Positions 1 through 6,030 of a DNA stretch of 6,362 bases are shown piece after piece. The stretch lies in contig JAEWIY010000205.1 in NCBI GenBank assembly GCA_023386835.1, positions 1 to 6,362 on the forward strand. Reading direction: 5' to 3'. This DNA is from Verrucomicrobiota bacterium. Lineage in GTDB: Bacteria > Verrucomicrobiota > Verrucomicrobiia > Opitutales > Opitutaceae. Position numbers and translations under genes: made by a program. The notes beneath the pieces are model-generated. The model did no database searches and was not told where the DNA came from. It saw only the letters and a list, made by a program, of their open reading frames with translations. Position 1 is the first letter of the stretch, and every line of letters starts with the position of its first letter.

Positions 1-35
1 GCGGCCCCCCGGGGGGGGCCGCCCCCCTCCCCCTC
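1..35. other. Low-complexity GC tip with a perfect hairpin, probable contig-end artefact
   Basis: The first bases are almost only C and G. Positions 1-10 are the exact reverse complement of 13-22, leaving a 2-base loop, and C-rich sequence follows to about 35. The other tip of the window shows a similar C-run/G-run pattern. Two such ends on one short sequence suggest assembly or amplification artefact rather than biology. True sequence probably begins shortly before the start codon at 46, so the upstream region of the first gene cannot be trusted. Confidence 0.6.
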
Positions 36-45
36 CGCCACCACC

Positions 46-663
46 ATGAACGATTTCCTTCGACGTGAACACCAGTTCCTCCGCCGCCCGCTCAATGCAG
101 CGTCACGGCTCCTGTTGCTCCTGGCGGCGGGAGCGTTCGTGGCCGCCGTCTTCCTGCCGCTCTGGCGCATTCACCTGGTCGCGCCACAGTACCGCGAGGG
201 TCTCTCCCTCGACATCTACTCGCACCAGCTGGTCGGCGGCAATGATGGCCAGGATCTGCACGAGATCAATGTGCTGAATCACTACATCGGGATGAAGCCG
301 CTCGTGGAGGCGGACTTCGTCGAGATGCGGTGGATACCGTTTGCCCTCGGTATCTTTGCGCTGCTCGCGCTGCGCGCGGCCGCCCTGGGCCGGATCATCA
401 GCCTGATCGACCTGGGGGTGCTCTTTCTCTACTTCGGGCTGTTCTCGCTCGGGACCTTCTACTTTCGGCTGTATCGGTACGGTCACGACCTGGATCCGCG
501 GGCGCCCATGACCATCGAGCCCTTCATGCCGACCTGGATCGGCAGCCAGAAGATTGCCAACTTCGTCCAGACGAGCCTGCCACAGTCCGGAGCCATTGTC
601 CTCGCCTTCGTGCCGATACTGCTGCTGGGCGCCATCTGGCTCTCGCGCCGGGAGGAAGCATGA
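46..663 (+). CDS. nos-cluster integral membrane protein of unknown function
   Basis: The predicted protein has 205 residues and four likely membrane helices, at about 21-40, 97-114, 117-140 and 182-199. Between helices 1 and 2 is a loop of about 55 residues containing PQYREGL (47-53) and HEINVLNHYIGM (72-83). A second loop between helices 3 and 4 has the HDLDP motif (147-151) and a Pro/Met-rich stretch (154-162). I recall proteins with the PLWRI...APQY...LNHYIGM pattern beside nosL and nosD in clade II (atypical) nos clusters of Bacteroidota and Verrucomicrobiota, where they are usually left as hypothetical. His72, His79, Met83, His147, Met155 and Met161 could bind metal, so a role in copper handling for N2O reductase is possible, but that is inference. 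The stop codon overlaps the nosD start (ATGA), which supports co-translation. The start at 46 is the only Met before residue 83 and lets the first helix be preceded by a basic N-terminus. No ribosome binding site is visible and the upstream bases look artefactual, so the N-terminus is less certain than the rest. Confidence 0.8.
   Translation: MNDFLRREHQFLRRPLNAASRLLLLLAAGAFVAAVFLPLWRIHLVAPQYREGLSLDIYSHQLVGGNDGQDLHEINVLNHYIGMKPLVEADFVEMRWIPFALGIFALLALRAAALGRIISLIDLGVLFLYFGLFSLGTFYFRLYRYGHDLDPRAPMTIEPFMPTWIGSQKIANFVQTSLPQSGAIVLAFVPILLLGAIWLSRREEA
651..656 (+). promoter_or_regulatory. Shine-Dalgarno sequence of nosD
   Basis: GGAGGA lies 3 bases before the ATG at 660, inside the last codons of the upstream gene. 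It is the only clear Shine-Dalgarno sequence in the window and fixes the nosD start at 660, even though the reading frame is open back to 330. Confidence 0.7.
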
Positions 664-1991
664 GCCGGATTTCACCGCGTCAGGCCTGGAGCCGCTGGCT
701 CGCCACGGGGTTCACGCTCCTCGGCGCCGGCTGCATCGAAGCGCTGGCGTCACCAGAATCCGGTGACGCCCTGCGCGCCCGACTCGCCGCCGCCGCTCCG
801 GGTGAAACGGTCACCGTCGCAGCCGGAACGTACGACGGCCTTTTTGTCATCGACCGCCCACTACGGCTGATCGGTGAACCCGGCGCCGTCCTGCGCGGCG
901 ACCAAACCACCCACGTCCTCGCGATCCGCGCGCCGGACGTCGAAGTCGCCGGTTTTACCGTGCAGGGTTCCGGTCGCAACCTGTCGCAGGATCACGCTGC
1001 CATCCACGTGACCGCGCCACGAGCGGTGATCCGCCACAATCGGATCCTGAACATGCTTCATGGCGTCTACGTGCGCAAAGCCGAGGGTGCCCGGATCGAG
1101 GGCAACTTCATCCTGGGTGACGGCGCCATCACGCCGGCGGCCGATCCCATGACGGGCGCGCTCAAGCCCGGCGAAAGCGAGCTCTGCGACCTGGAGTCAC
1201 CGACCGATCGCCGCGGCAACGGCATTCACCTCTGGAACTCCGCCGGGCACGTCATCACCGGCAACACCATCCGCGGCACGCGCGATGGCATCTATTTCTC
1301 ATTCACGGACGGCACATTCGTCAGCGGCAATACGATCACGCAGGTCCGCTACGGGCTGCACTACATGTATTCGGATGAGAATACGTTTGAGCGAAACCAA
1401 TTCTCCGACAACTCCGCGGGAGCCGCGCTGATGTATTCGCAGCGCCTCGTGTTGCGCGAAAACCGCTTCAGCGCCAACCGCAGCCACCGCGCGTACGGGT
1501 TGCTGTTGCAGTCCGTCGACGACACACGGATTGAGGAGAACACGATTTCCGGCAATACGCTGGGCCTTTACCTCGAGAACTCGAACCGCAACACGGTCCG
1601 GGGCAACGTGATCAGCCGCAACTACGTGGGGCTGCGGGTGAGCGACAGCACCGCGGACTCCGTCTTCACGGAGAACACCCTCGCCGGCAACGTGCACCCG
1701 GTCGAAACCGACGGTCGCAACACCGCGAATACATGGGCGCTCGATGGCCGCGGCAACCGCTGGGAAGGCTCCGCCAATCTCGACCTGAACCACGACGGCA
1801 TCGCCGACCTGCCCCATCGCGAGGTCGATCTGTTTGGCCCGTGGCGCCGGTCCTTTCCAGCCATCGGACTGCTTTCCGCCAGTCCGGGCGAGCGCCTCCT
1901 GCGCTTCGTCTACACGCGCCTCGCCCTGCCGGGCCTGCCGGGTGTGCGCGATCCGCATCCCCTCGCGACCTCCATTCCCACCCAGCCATGA
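660..1991 (+). CDS. nosD: NosD, periplasmic copper-centre maturation protein of N2O reductase
   Basis: The 443-residue protein has an N-terminal Sec signal peptide (hydrophobic 13-26, likely cleavage after ALA at 28-30). A parallel beta-helix of the CASH/NosD type follows, with repeated N-x-I and G-N-x-I rungs from about 50 to 345. Family hallmarks are visible: RGNGIHLWNS (185-194), RDGIYFSFTD (208-217), RYGLHYMYS (230-238), a GAALMYS rung (254-260) and the RAYGLLLQS rung (277-285). Near the C-terminus come GNRWEG (365-370) and a Ca-loop-like DLNHDGIAD (375-383), then the typical tail with FPAIGLL and a DPHPL ending. NosD works with NosFY, and in some species NosL, to supply what is needed for the CuZ centre of NosZ; it acts in the periplasm. 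A stretch at about 153-183, including Cys176, looks longer than I remember for NosD. The gene overlaps its neighbours by ATGA at both ends, so it is probably translationally coupled. Identification is strong from these motifs and from nosF and nosY downstream. Confidence 0.95.
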   Translation: MSRISPRQAWSRWLATGFTLLGAGCIEALASPESGDALRARLAAAAPGETVTVAAGTYDGLFVIDRPLRLIGEPGAVLRGDQTTHVLAIRAPDVEVAGFTVQGSGRNLSQDHAAIHVTAPRAVIRHNRILNMLHGVYVRKAEGARIEGNFILGDGAITPAADPMTGALKPGESELCDLESPTDRRGNGIHLWNSAGHVITGNTIRGTRDGIYFSFTDGTFVSGNTITQVRYGLHYMYSDENTFERNQFSDNSAGAALMYSQRLVLRENRFSANRSHRAYGLLLQSVDDTRIEENTISGNTLGLYLENSNRNTVRGNVISRNYVGLRVSDSTADSVFTENTLAGNVHPVETDGRNTANTWALDGRGNRWEGSANLDLNHDGIADLPHREVDLFGPWRRSFPAIGLLSASPGERLLRFVYTRLALPGLPGVRDPHPLATSIPTQP

Positions 1992-2701
1992 TCCTCACTC
2001 GCGCGCTCACCAAATCCTACGGTTCCCGTGCCGTCCTCCGCGGCCTGAACCTCGCGGCGGAACCCGGCGCCATCACGCTTCTGGTGGGCACCAATGGCGC
2101 CGGCAAAACCACCACTCTCCGGCTGCTCGCCGGTCTCAGTGATCCGGATGGCGGCACCATCGCGATCGCCGGCACCGACCTGCAACGCGACCGCACCGCC
2201 GCGCTGGCCAAACTTTCCTACCTTCCGCAGACGCCGCGTTTTCATCCGCGGCTCACGGTCCGTCAGGTCGCCTCTTTCTACGCTGAACTCCGCGGACGTC
2301 CGCGCGAGGCCGTTGACCAGGAACTCGGCGCATGGGGGCTGGGTGAATACGCGACCATGCCGACGGCCCAATTGTCCGGTGGTCTGCGTCAGCGTCTCGC
2401 GCTGACCGTGTTCAGCCTCGCCGCCGCCCCCGTCCTGCTGCTGGACGAGCCGGGGCTGAGCCTCGACCCGGAGTGGCGCGACCGACTGCAGGACTACCTT
2501 GTCGCCCAGGCCACCGCGGGCCGCACGGTCGTCGTGACGACGCACTTGTTGGGCGAATGGGAAAACCGCGCCGACCGTTGCCTGCTGATCCACGAAGGTC
2601 GTCTCGGTGGCGAACTGCCGGTCGCCAACCTGCGGGGTGCGTTTAACGGAAACGCTTCATCGCTCCCCACCCACGCGGAACTCCTGCCAATCTGCGCCTG
2701 A
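1988..2701 (+). CDS. nosF: NosF, ABC transporter ATPase of the NosDFY system
   Basis: The 237-residue cytoplasmic nucleotide-binding domain has all the catalytic parts: Walker A GTNGAGKT (34-41), Q-loop Gln81, signature LSGG (129-132), Walker B VLLLDE (149-154) with catalytic Glu154, D-loop SLD (158-160) and switch His186. It should power the NosY permease, coupling ATP hydrolysis to the transfer, probably sulfur-linked, needed for NosZ copper-site assembly. The ATG at 1988 overlaps the nosD stop (ATGA) and the second residue begins the usual first strand of an ABC domain, so this start is preferred over the open frame upstream. The protein ends about 60-70 residues earlier than the roughly 300-residue proteobacterial NosF proteins and so lacks most of their C-terminal extension. 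The core alone would be called a generic ABC ATPase; the NosF call rests on position between nosD and nosY. Confidence 0.92.
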   Translation: MILTRALTKSYGSRAVLRGLNLAAEPGAITLLVGTNGAGKTTTLRLLAGLSDPDGGTIAIAGTDLQRDRTAALAKLSYLPQTPRFHPRLTVRQVASFYAELRGRPREAVDQELGAWGLGEYATMPTAQLSGGLRQRLALTVFSLAAAPVLLLDEPGLSLDPEWRDRLQDYLVAQATAGRTVVVTTHLLGEWENRADRCLLIHEGRLGGELPVANLRGAFNGNASSLPTHAELLPICA

Positions 2702-2703
2702 TC

Positions 2704-3510
2704 ATGAACTCACCGCTTCCCTCCCGGTTTCGTGTGGTTGGTGCTGCCGCGAATCGCGAATGGCTGAGCCATCGCCTGAACCGCTTCGCCTACGCGCACC
2801 TTGCGCTGGTCCTGCTGGCCGGACTGCTGCCATTGCTCACGCCGGCTGACGCCCTGGCGCGCGGCGCCGCCTGGTGGCTGTTGCACGCCGTGCTTTACGC
2901 ACTCTCCCTTTCCTCGCTGCTGCTGGGCCTGAGTTCGGCGCAGGCCGAGGCCGACGAGTTTGTCCTCCTCCTTGGCCAGCCCCGCGGACTCGGCCCGTGG
3001 CTGACCGGCAAGGCTGTCGCCCTCTTGCTGTTGGTCGGAATCACAAGCAGCCTGCTGATCGCACCCGTGGCGCTCGCCGGCGCCTTTTCTCCGAGTCTGC
3101 TCCTGGTGGCCACGGGGGCCGCCGGAATCAGCACGGTGGGCGCCATGATTGGGCTCTGTGCCGGCTTCTGGATCCGCGATAGTATCCGCGGTCTCATTAC
3201 CGTGGTCGCTTGCTGGTTCGGCCTGCTTTTCGGCACGGACCTGCTTCTGCTGGGTGTCGCTGGCGCGCCGTGGGTGCAGCAGCACCCGGACCTTTGGGTG
3301 GCCACGTTGATGCTCAACCCGCTCGACGCCTTCCGCGTGACGGTCCTCTTCGAAGTGGAACAGGCCGCCTTCGCCGGACTGCGGATCCACGGTTTGGCGC
3401 AGTGGTGGATCGGCCACGCGTCGTTCTGGCTCGGCACGCTGCTGGTCGTTTGGACGGCCGCGCTCGGTGGACTCGCCTGGTTGGGGGCGCGGCGCCGGCT
3501 GGACAACTGA
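2704..3510 (+). CDS. nosY: NosY, ABC-2-type permease of the NosDFY system
   Basis: The 268-residue protein has six predicted membrane helices, at about 29-45, 55-78, 102-126, 131-155, 162-186 and 238-261, the usual NosY layout. After helix 2 an acidic segment (81-86, AEADEF) leads into LLLGQP (88-93), which matches the place of the E...LLLSQP segment of ABC-2 permeases that contacts the ATPase. The periplasmic loop between helices 5 and 6 holds LMLNPLDAFRV (202-212), a family hallmark close to the NPVDIFRI of known NosY. NosY sits in the inner membrane as a dimer with NosF and docks NosD on the periplasmic side. It starts 2 bases after the nosF stop with no visible ribosome binding site, so re-initiation is likely. 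It ends the + strand cluster; no terminator is visible in the 59 bases before the convergent gene. Confidence 0.92.
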   Translation: MNSPLPSRFRVVGAAANREWLSHRLNRFAYAHLALVLLAGLLPLLTPADALARGAAWWLLHAVLYALSLSSLLLGLSSAQAEADEFVLLLGQPRGLGPWLTGKAVALLLLVGITSSLLIAPVALAGAFSPSLLLVATGAAGISTVGAMIGLCAGFWIRDSIRGLITVVACWFGLLFGTDLLLLGVAGAPWVQQHPDLWVATLMLNPLDAFRVTVLFEVEQAAFAGLRIHGLAQWWIGHASFWLGTLLVVWTAALGGLAWLGARRRLDN

Positions 3511-3569
3511 CCGATGACTGAACCGCGCCCAAACTCGTTCTCGTGCGTGACCCGCTGTTCAGGAACTGC

Positions 3570-4817
3570 TCACCGAACGGCCGGCCGAGGCGCCAGTCGT
3601 TCGAACAGACCGAGATCGATTGCCTCCGCCATGATCCGATAACCTTCCGCCGACGGGTGCAGGCGATCGCCCCCATCCACCGCGGCGGAGAGCCGGGCCA
3701 GATTCTCGCGATCTCGCGCGATCGCGTCGAAGTCGATCACGGCGTCGTATTCGCCGCTGGTTCGGATCCACTCGTTCACCTTCTGCCGGTCCGCTTCGCT
3801 TTCCGGCGTATCGTACATCTCGAAGCCGCTGAACGGCGTAATCGTGGCGCCGATGACTTTCAACCCGTGGCTCTTCGCGCGGCGAATCAGCTGCTGGTAT
3901 CCGGCAATTAGATCGTCAGCCGTCGCCGCCGGTTGCCCATTCGCGCGTGCGCCCACCGCGGTCCCCAGGTCGTTCACGCCGATAAACACAATGAGCGCTT
4001 CGACGCCTGGCGGCGCCAGCACATCGCGGTCGAAACGGGCCAGCGCACTCGGCCCGAGCCCGTCGCGCAGCAACCGGCCACCTCCGATGCCCTGATTCAA
4101 AACGGCCAGACGCGACGTGGCTGGATGCGCGTGCAACCGGCGCGCCAATACGTTTGGCCAGCGATCGTTCTGGTTGGTGGTCGAACCACGACCATCGGTA
4201 ATGGAGTCGCCGATCACCACAATCGCGCCGGCCGAAGCATCCGTCAGCACCTCAAGGCGAGCCAATAGGTACCAGCGATCCACCGTCACCGCATCCGGTA
4301 GTTGAGAAGCGGAGACTTGTTGGCCGGGCACGATGTACGAAGTCGTCCGCGATCCCGGGTGACCCGTGACCTGCGTCGGCATGTCCTGCACCGCGATGCT
4401 GACCGCGAGGTTCTGAAAGGCCTCCACCGCAAATGGCGCCGGATCGGAGAGCACACTCGTGCCTGGCTGAATCGTCACCGTCGGCCGGCCGCTGAACAGC
4501 AAGGCGCAATCCGTTTCCGGCACAATCCCGGACGCGCCAGCCGATTGCGCAAGATGCACCGCCGCAACCGTGAGCGGTGCATCGCCGAAAACGTTGGAGA
4601 TCACCACACGAGCCTGCGAACCGCCGAGAGCGGGCTGAATCACCTGCCGCAACGTGTGCCCGCCGAGACCCGGGGGCGGCGGCAGGTTGTGTGGCTCAAC
4701 GATCTGTTGCGCGGAGACCCAGGATCCGACCCACCGCTCACCCTCTGCGTTTGCGGCGCAACTCGCCGTGACGAAAACAATCGAAAGCCAGACGGATGAA
4801 AGGAAACGAAAAGTCAT
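3570..4817 (-). CDS. Secreted SGNH/GDSL-family hydrolase, XynE-like
   Basis: The 415-residue protein starts with a signal peptide (MTFRF, hydrophobic 9-19, likely cleavage after ANA at 22-24). The N-terminal half (about 29-190) has the WVGSWVSAQQ opening and a beta-rich region typical of this subgroup. The C-terminal SGNH domain carries block I GDSITDG with nucleophile Ser205, block II around Gly243-Gly246, block III GVND with Asn282, and block V D384-R-L-H387 for the catalytic Asp and His. Members hydrolyse esters, often acetyl groups on plant polysaccharides such as xylan; the substrate here is not determined. The reading frame stays open upstream to 5288, but that extra part crosses an intergenic repeat and encodes no recognisable domain, whereas the ATG at 4817 opens directly into a signal peptide. 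No clear ribosome binding site precedes it. It is convergent with nosY and divergent from the lipoprotein gene, so it is probably a single-gene unit. Confidence 0.9.
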   Translation of the reverse strand: MTFRFLSSVWLSIVFVTASCAANAEGERWVGSWVSAQQIVEPHNLPPPPGLGGHTLRQVIQPALGGSQARVVISNVFGDAPLTVAAVHLAQSAGASGIVPETDCALLFSGRPTVTIQPGTSVLSDPAPFAVEAFQNLAVSIAVQDMPTQVTGHPGSRTTSYIVPGQQVSASQLPDAVTVDRWYLLARLEVLTDASAGAIVVIGDSITDGRGSTTNQNDRWPNVLARRLHAHPATSRLAVLNQGIGGGRLLRDGLGPSALARFDRDVLAPPGVEALIVFIGVNDLGTAVGARANGQPAATADDLIAGYQQLIRRAKSHGLKVIGATITPFSGFEMYDTPESEADRQKVNEWIRTSGEYDAVIDFDAIARDRENLARLSAAVDGGDRLHPSAEGYRIMAEAIDLGLFERLAPRPAVR

Positions 4818-4894
4818 GAGGGGCCAAGAAAGCGCCTCGCACCAAGCGGAGGAATGCCGCCATCGCAACGCTTCTGCTGCTGCACGTTGCCCGA

Positions 4895-4919
4895 CGCGCG
4901 GCGGCTCCACCGCCGCGCG
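4895..4919. repeat. Perfect 10-bp GC-only hairpin
   Basis: CGCGCGGCGG at 4895-4904 pairs fully with 4910-4919 around the loop CTCCA. There is no T-run on either side, so it is not a standard intrinsic terminator. It sits at the end of the probable dispersed repeat, about 80 bases upstream of the hydrolase start. Confidence 0.7.
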
Positions 4920-4926
4920 AGTGGAA

Positions 4927-4945
4927 GTTGAAAGTTGAAGTTGAA
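4927..4945. repeat. Short GTTGAA tandem (three copies)
   Basis: GTTGAA occurs at 4927-4932, 4934-4939 and 4940-4945, with a single A between the first two copies. It lies just after the hairpin and before the rest of the probable repeat. The tract is much less GC-rich than its surroundings. Function is unknown; slippage-prone microsatellite is the simplest reading. Confidence 0.6.
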
Positions 4946-5169
4946 GCGATCCGCGGAGACGTGGCCGCAATGAGGCGCACAAGGCACAAGCGACCAAGCA
5001 ATCCAGTCCGCTTCCTTCCGTGTCCTCTGTGTGTTCCGTGGCCCGATTCGCGTCATTCGCGGCTCTCTCTCCACCAATCGGACAGTTCCAAATCGAAGCT
5101 ATCCGCTTGATCGTAAGCTTAAGACGACAAGGGTTTGCACCGGCGCTCGAACTCTCAACCGCATCCCCG

Positions 5170-5559
5170 ATGAACTCCTCATTGTCTGTTCGTTCTCTTG
5201 GCTTGTTCACCCTCGTTTTTGCGCTGCTCCTGGGGCTCACCGGGTGCCAAACGTCCCGCGGCTCCTCCAGCGACGAAGTTGTCTCCATCCGTGCGGAGGT
5301 CGTCGGTTATGGCCCGGTGACGCTGCGTGACGGCACGATCGCCCAAGCCTCCCGGCTGCGCATCATTTCTCCGGCCGCGCTGGCAATCAATCCCCGTTAC
5401 CTGCAAGTCGATCTGATCAGCGACGGCGGAGCTCCGGCGAGCCATGACCGCCTGCGCCAGATCGGAAAGTACGTTGATATCGAGCTTAGCCGCGCGGCGA
5501 CCTCGCCGGTCGCCTTTGAGGTGATCCCCTGGAGCGAAGTCACCGTGACGGGTTCCTGA
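5170..5559 (+). CDS. Small predicted lipoprotein of unknown function
   Basis: The 129-residue product begins with a lipoprotein signal: a hydrophobic stretch at 10-23 followed by the lipobox L23-T-G-C26, giving a mature lipid-modified Cys26. After a Ser-rich linker (28-33) comes a compact domain of about 95 residues with alternating beta-type segments (VVSIRAEVVGYGPVTL, RLRIISP, YLQVDLIS, KYVDIELSR, FEVIPWSEV). It may fold as a small beta-barrel or sandwich, but I recognise no family. The ATG at 5170 is chosen because it starts the signal peptide; the frame is open back to 5020, but that part crosses the intergenic repeat. There is no clear ribosome binding site. A strong terminator follows within 55 bases, so the gene is probably a single-gene transcript. 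Confidence 0.82.
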   Translation: MNSSLSVRSLGLFTLVFALLLGLTGCQTSRGSSSDEVVSIRAEVVGYGPVTLRDGTIAQASRLRIISPAALAINPRYLQVDLISDGGAPASHDRLRQIGKYVDIELSRAATSPVAFEVIPWSEVTVTGS

Positions 5560-5612
5560 GTCGCTGTATTCGCTCAGGCCTCACGCGGGCTCCGCCGCCC
5601 GGCGCTCTTTCG

Positions 5613-5650
5613 CCGCCGTTCTCCCGTGCTTCGGGAGCGGCGGTTTTTTT
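5613..5650 (+). terminator. Intrinsic terminator of the lipoprotein gene
   Basis: The left arm is CCGCCG (5613-5618), a TT bulge, then CTCCCG (5621-5626). After the loop TGCTT, CGGGAG and CGGCGG (5632-5643) complete a 12-bp stem. Seven T residues follow directly (5644-5650). The T-run is on the + strand side only, so it ends transcription from the lipoprotein gene and shields the convergent gene, whose stop codon is 2 bases away. Confidence 0.92.
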
Positions 5651-5652
5651 GC

Positions 5653-6030
5653 TCACTGCTTTTCGGCTGCCTTTTCCGGTTGCCCGATCCACAGCCGATT
5701 TCCGTCGGGGTCCGTTAGACGGAACTCCGTCATCCCATAAAACGTCGTGCTCAGCTCCGGGACCTCCAGCCCCCGGTCGCGCACGTCTTCGTGGAAAGCG
5801 ACGACATCGTCAGGGTACAGGTAGAGCAGGCCGGGCCGCGGTGCCTGCCCGGGAACGTTGATGCTCTCATCGAGCATCAAACGAGCGGCCCCTCCTCGGA
5901 GCATCGCCCAACCCCAGTCGTCCTGCCGCCGTTCGACGGTGAAGCCGAGTTTCTCGTAGAACGGCAGGGCCGCGGCGACGCTTTTCACCGGCAGCATCGG
6001 GATCAGTTGCGTCAGAGGCATCCCGGCCAT
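5653..6030 (-). CDS. VOC-superfamily (glyoxalase / bleomycin-resistance-like) protein
   Basis: The 125-residue product shows the paired beta-alpha-beta-beta-beta modules of the vicinal oxygen chelate fold. Visible landmarks are LIPMLPVKSV near the start, FYEKLGFTVE, WGWAMLRGG, a LYLYPDDVVAFHEDVRDRG segment that begins the second module, and the terminal FRLTDPDGNRLWIGQ. Members bind small molecules or act on them, from glyoxalases to dioxygenases to drug-binding proteins. The usual metal-binding His of the first strand and Glu of the last strand are not seen at the expected places (MLPV and NRLWIGQ), so it resembles the metal-free, bleomycin-binding-like type; the ligand is unknown. Two starts are close: ATG at 6030 and ATG at 6021 (MPLTQLIPML), both without a good ribosome binding site. 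The frame stays open to 6195, but the extra 55 residues are basic and lack family features. It is divergent from the gene starting at 6222. Confidence 0.85.
   Translation of the reverse strand: MAGMPLTQLIPMLPVKSVAAALPFYEKLGFTVERRQDDWGWAMLRGGAARLMLDESINVPGQAPRPGLLYLYPDDVVAFHEDVRDRGLEVPELSTTFYGMTEFRLTDPDGNRLWIGQPEKAAEKQ

Larger units (their letters stand above)
4893..5066 (-). repeat. Probable dispersed intergenic repeat of the 'ACACAGAGGACACGGAAGG' type
   Basis: Read on the minus strand the block contains ACGGAACACACAGAGGACAC followed by GGAAGG, then text that translates as TEHTEDTEGSG and CALCASLRPRLRG. From memory, closely similar blocks recur between genes in Verrucomicrobiota, Planctomycetota and some Proteobacteria, and are often mis-annotated as short hypothetical proteins. 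A hairpin lies at the left end and a 7-base direct repeat, ATTCGCG at 5046-5052 and 5055-5061, near the right end. The boundaries are estimates, because only one copy is in the window. No transposase or target-site duplication was seen. Confidence 0.55.
4818..5169. other. 352-base divergent intergenic region
   Basis: This region separates the starts of the minus-strand hydrolase and the plus-strand lipoprotein, so promoters for both should lie here. I could not find a convincing sigma70-type -35/-10 pair for either. It holds a perfect hairpin (4895-4919), a GTTGAA tandem (4927-4945) and a probable dispersed repeat (about 4893-5066). No credible gene was found: open frames through it encode only low-complexity or repeat-derived peptides. 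Confidence 0.75.

Noticed and set aside
330..659. Upstream extension of the nosD frame
   Set aside because: It overlaps the coding region of the first gene and is Arg/Ala-rich nonsense. The start at 660 has a Shine-Dalgarno sequence and a signal peptide.
1733..1987. Upstream extension of the nosF frame inside nosD
   Set aside because: The translation is low-complexity Arg/Pro-rich and out of frame with nosD; the ABC domain begins exactly at 1988.
1299..2593. Long minus-strand open frames opposite nosD and nosF
   Set aside because: Their products are charged, featureless shadows typical of high-GC genes; the + strand proteins have clear family motifs.
3511..3569. Bidirectional terminator between nosY and the hydrolase
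   Set aside because: No stem longer than about 4 bp with a T-run could be found on either strand.
4818..5288. A 157-codon upstream extension of the hydrolase reading frame on the minus strand
   Set aside because: It crosses the divergent intergenic repeat and the opposite gene's signal-peptide region, contains no domain, and the ATG at 4817 opens directly into a signal peptide.
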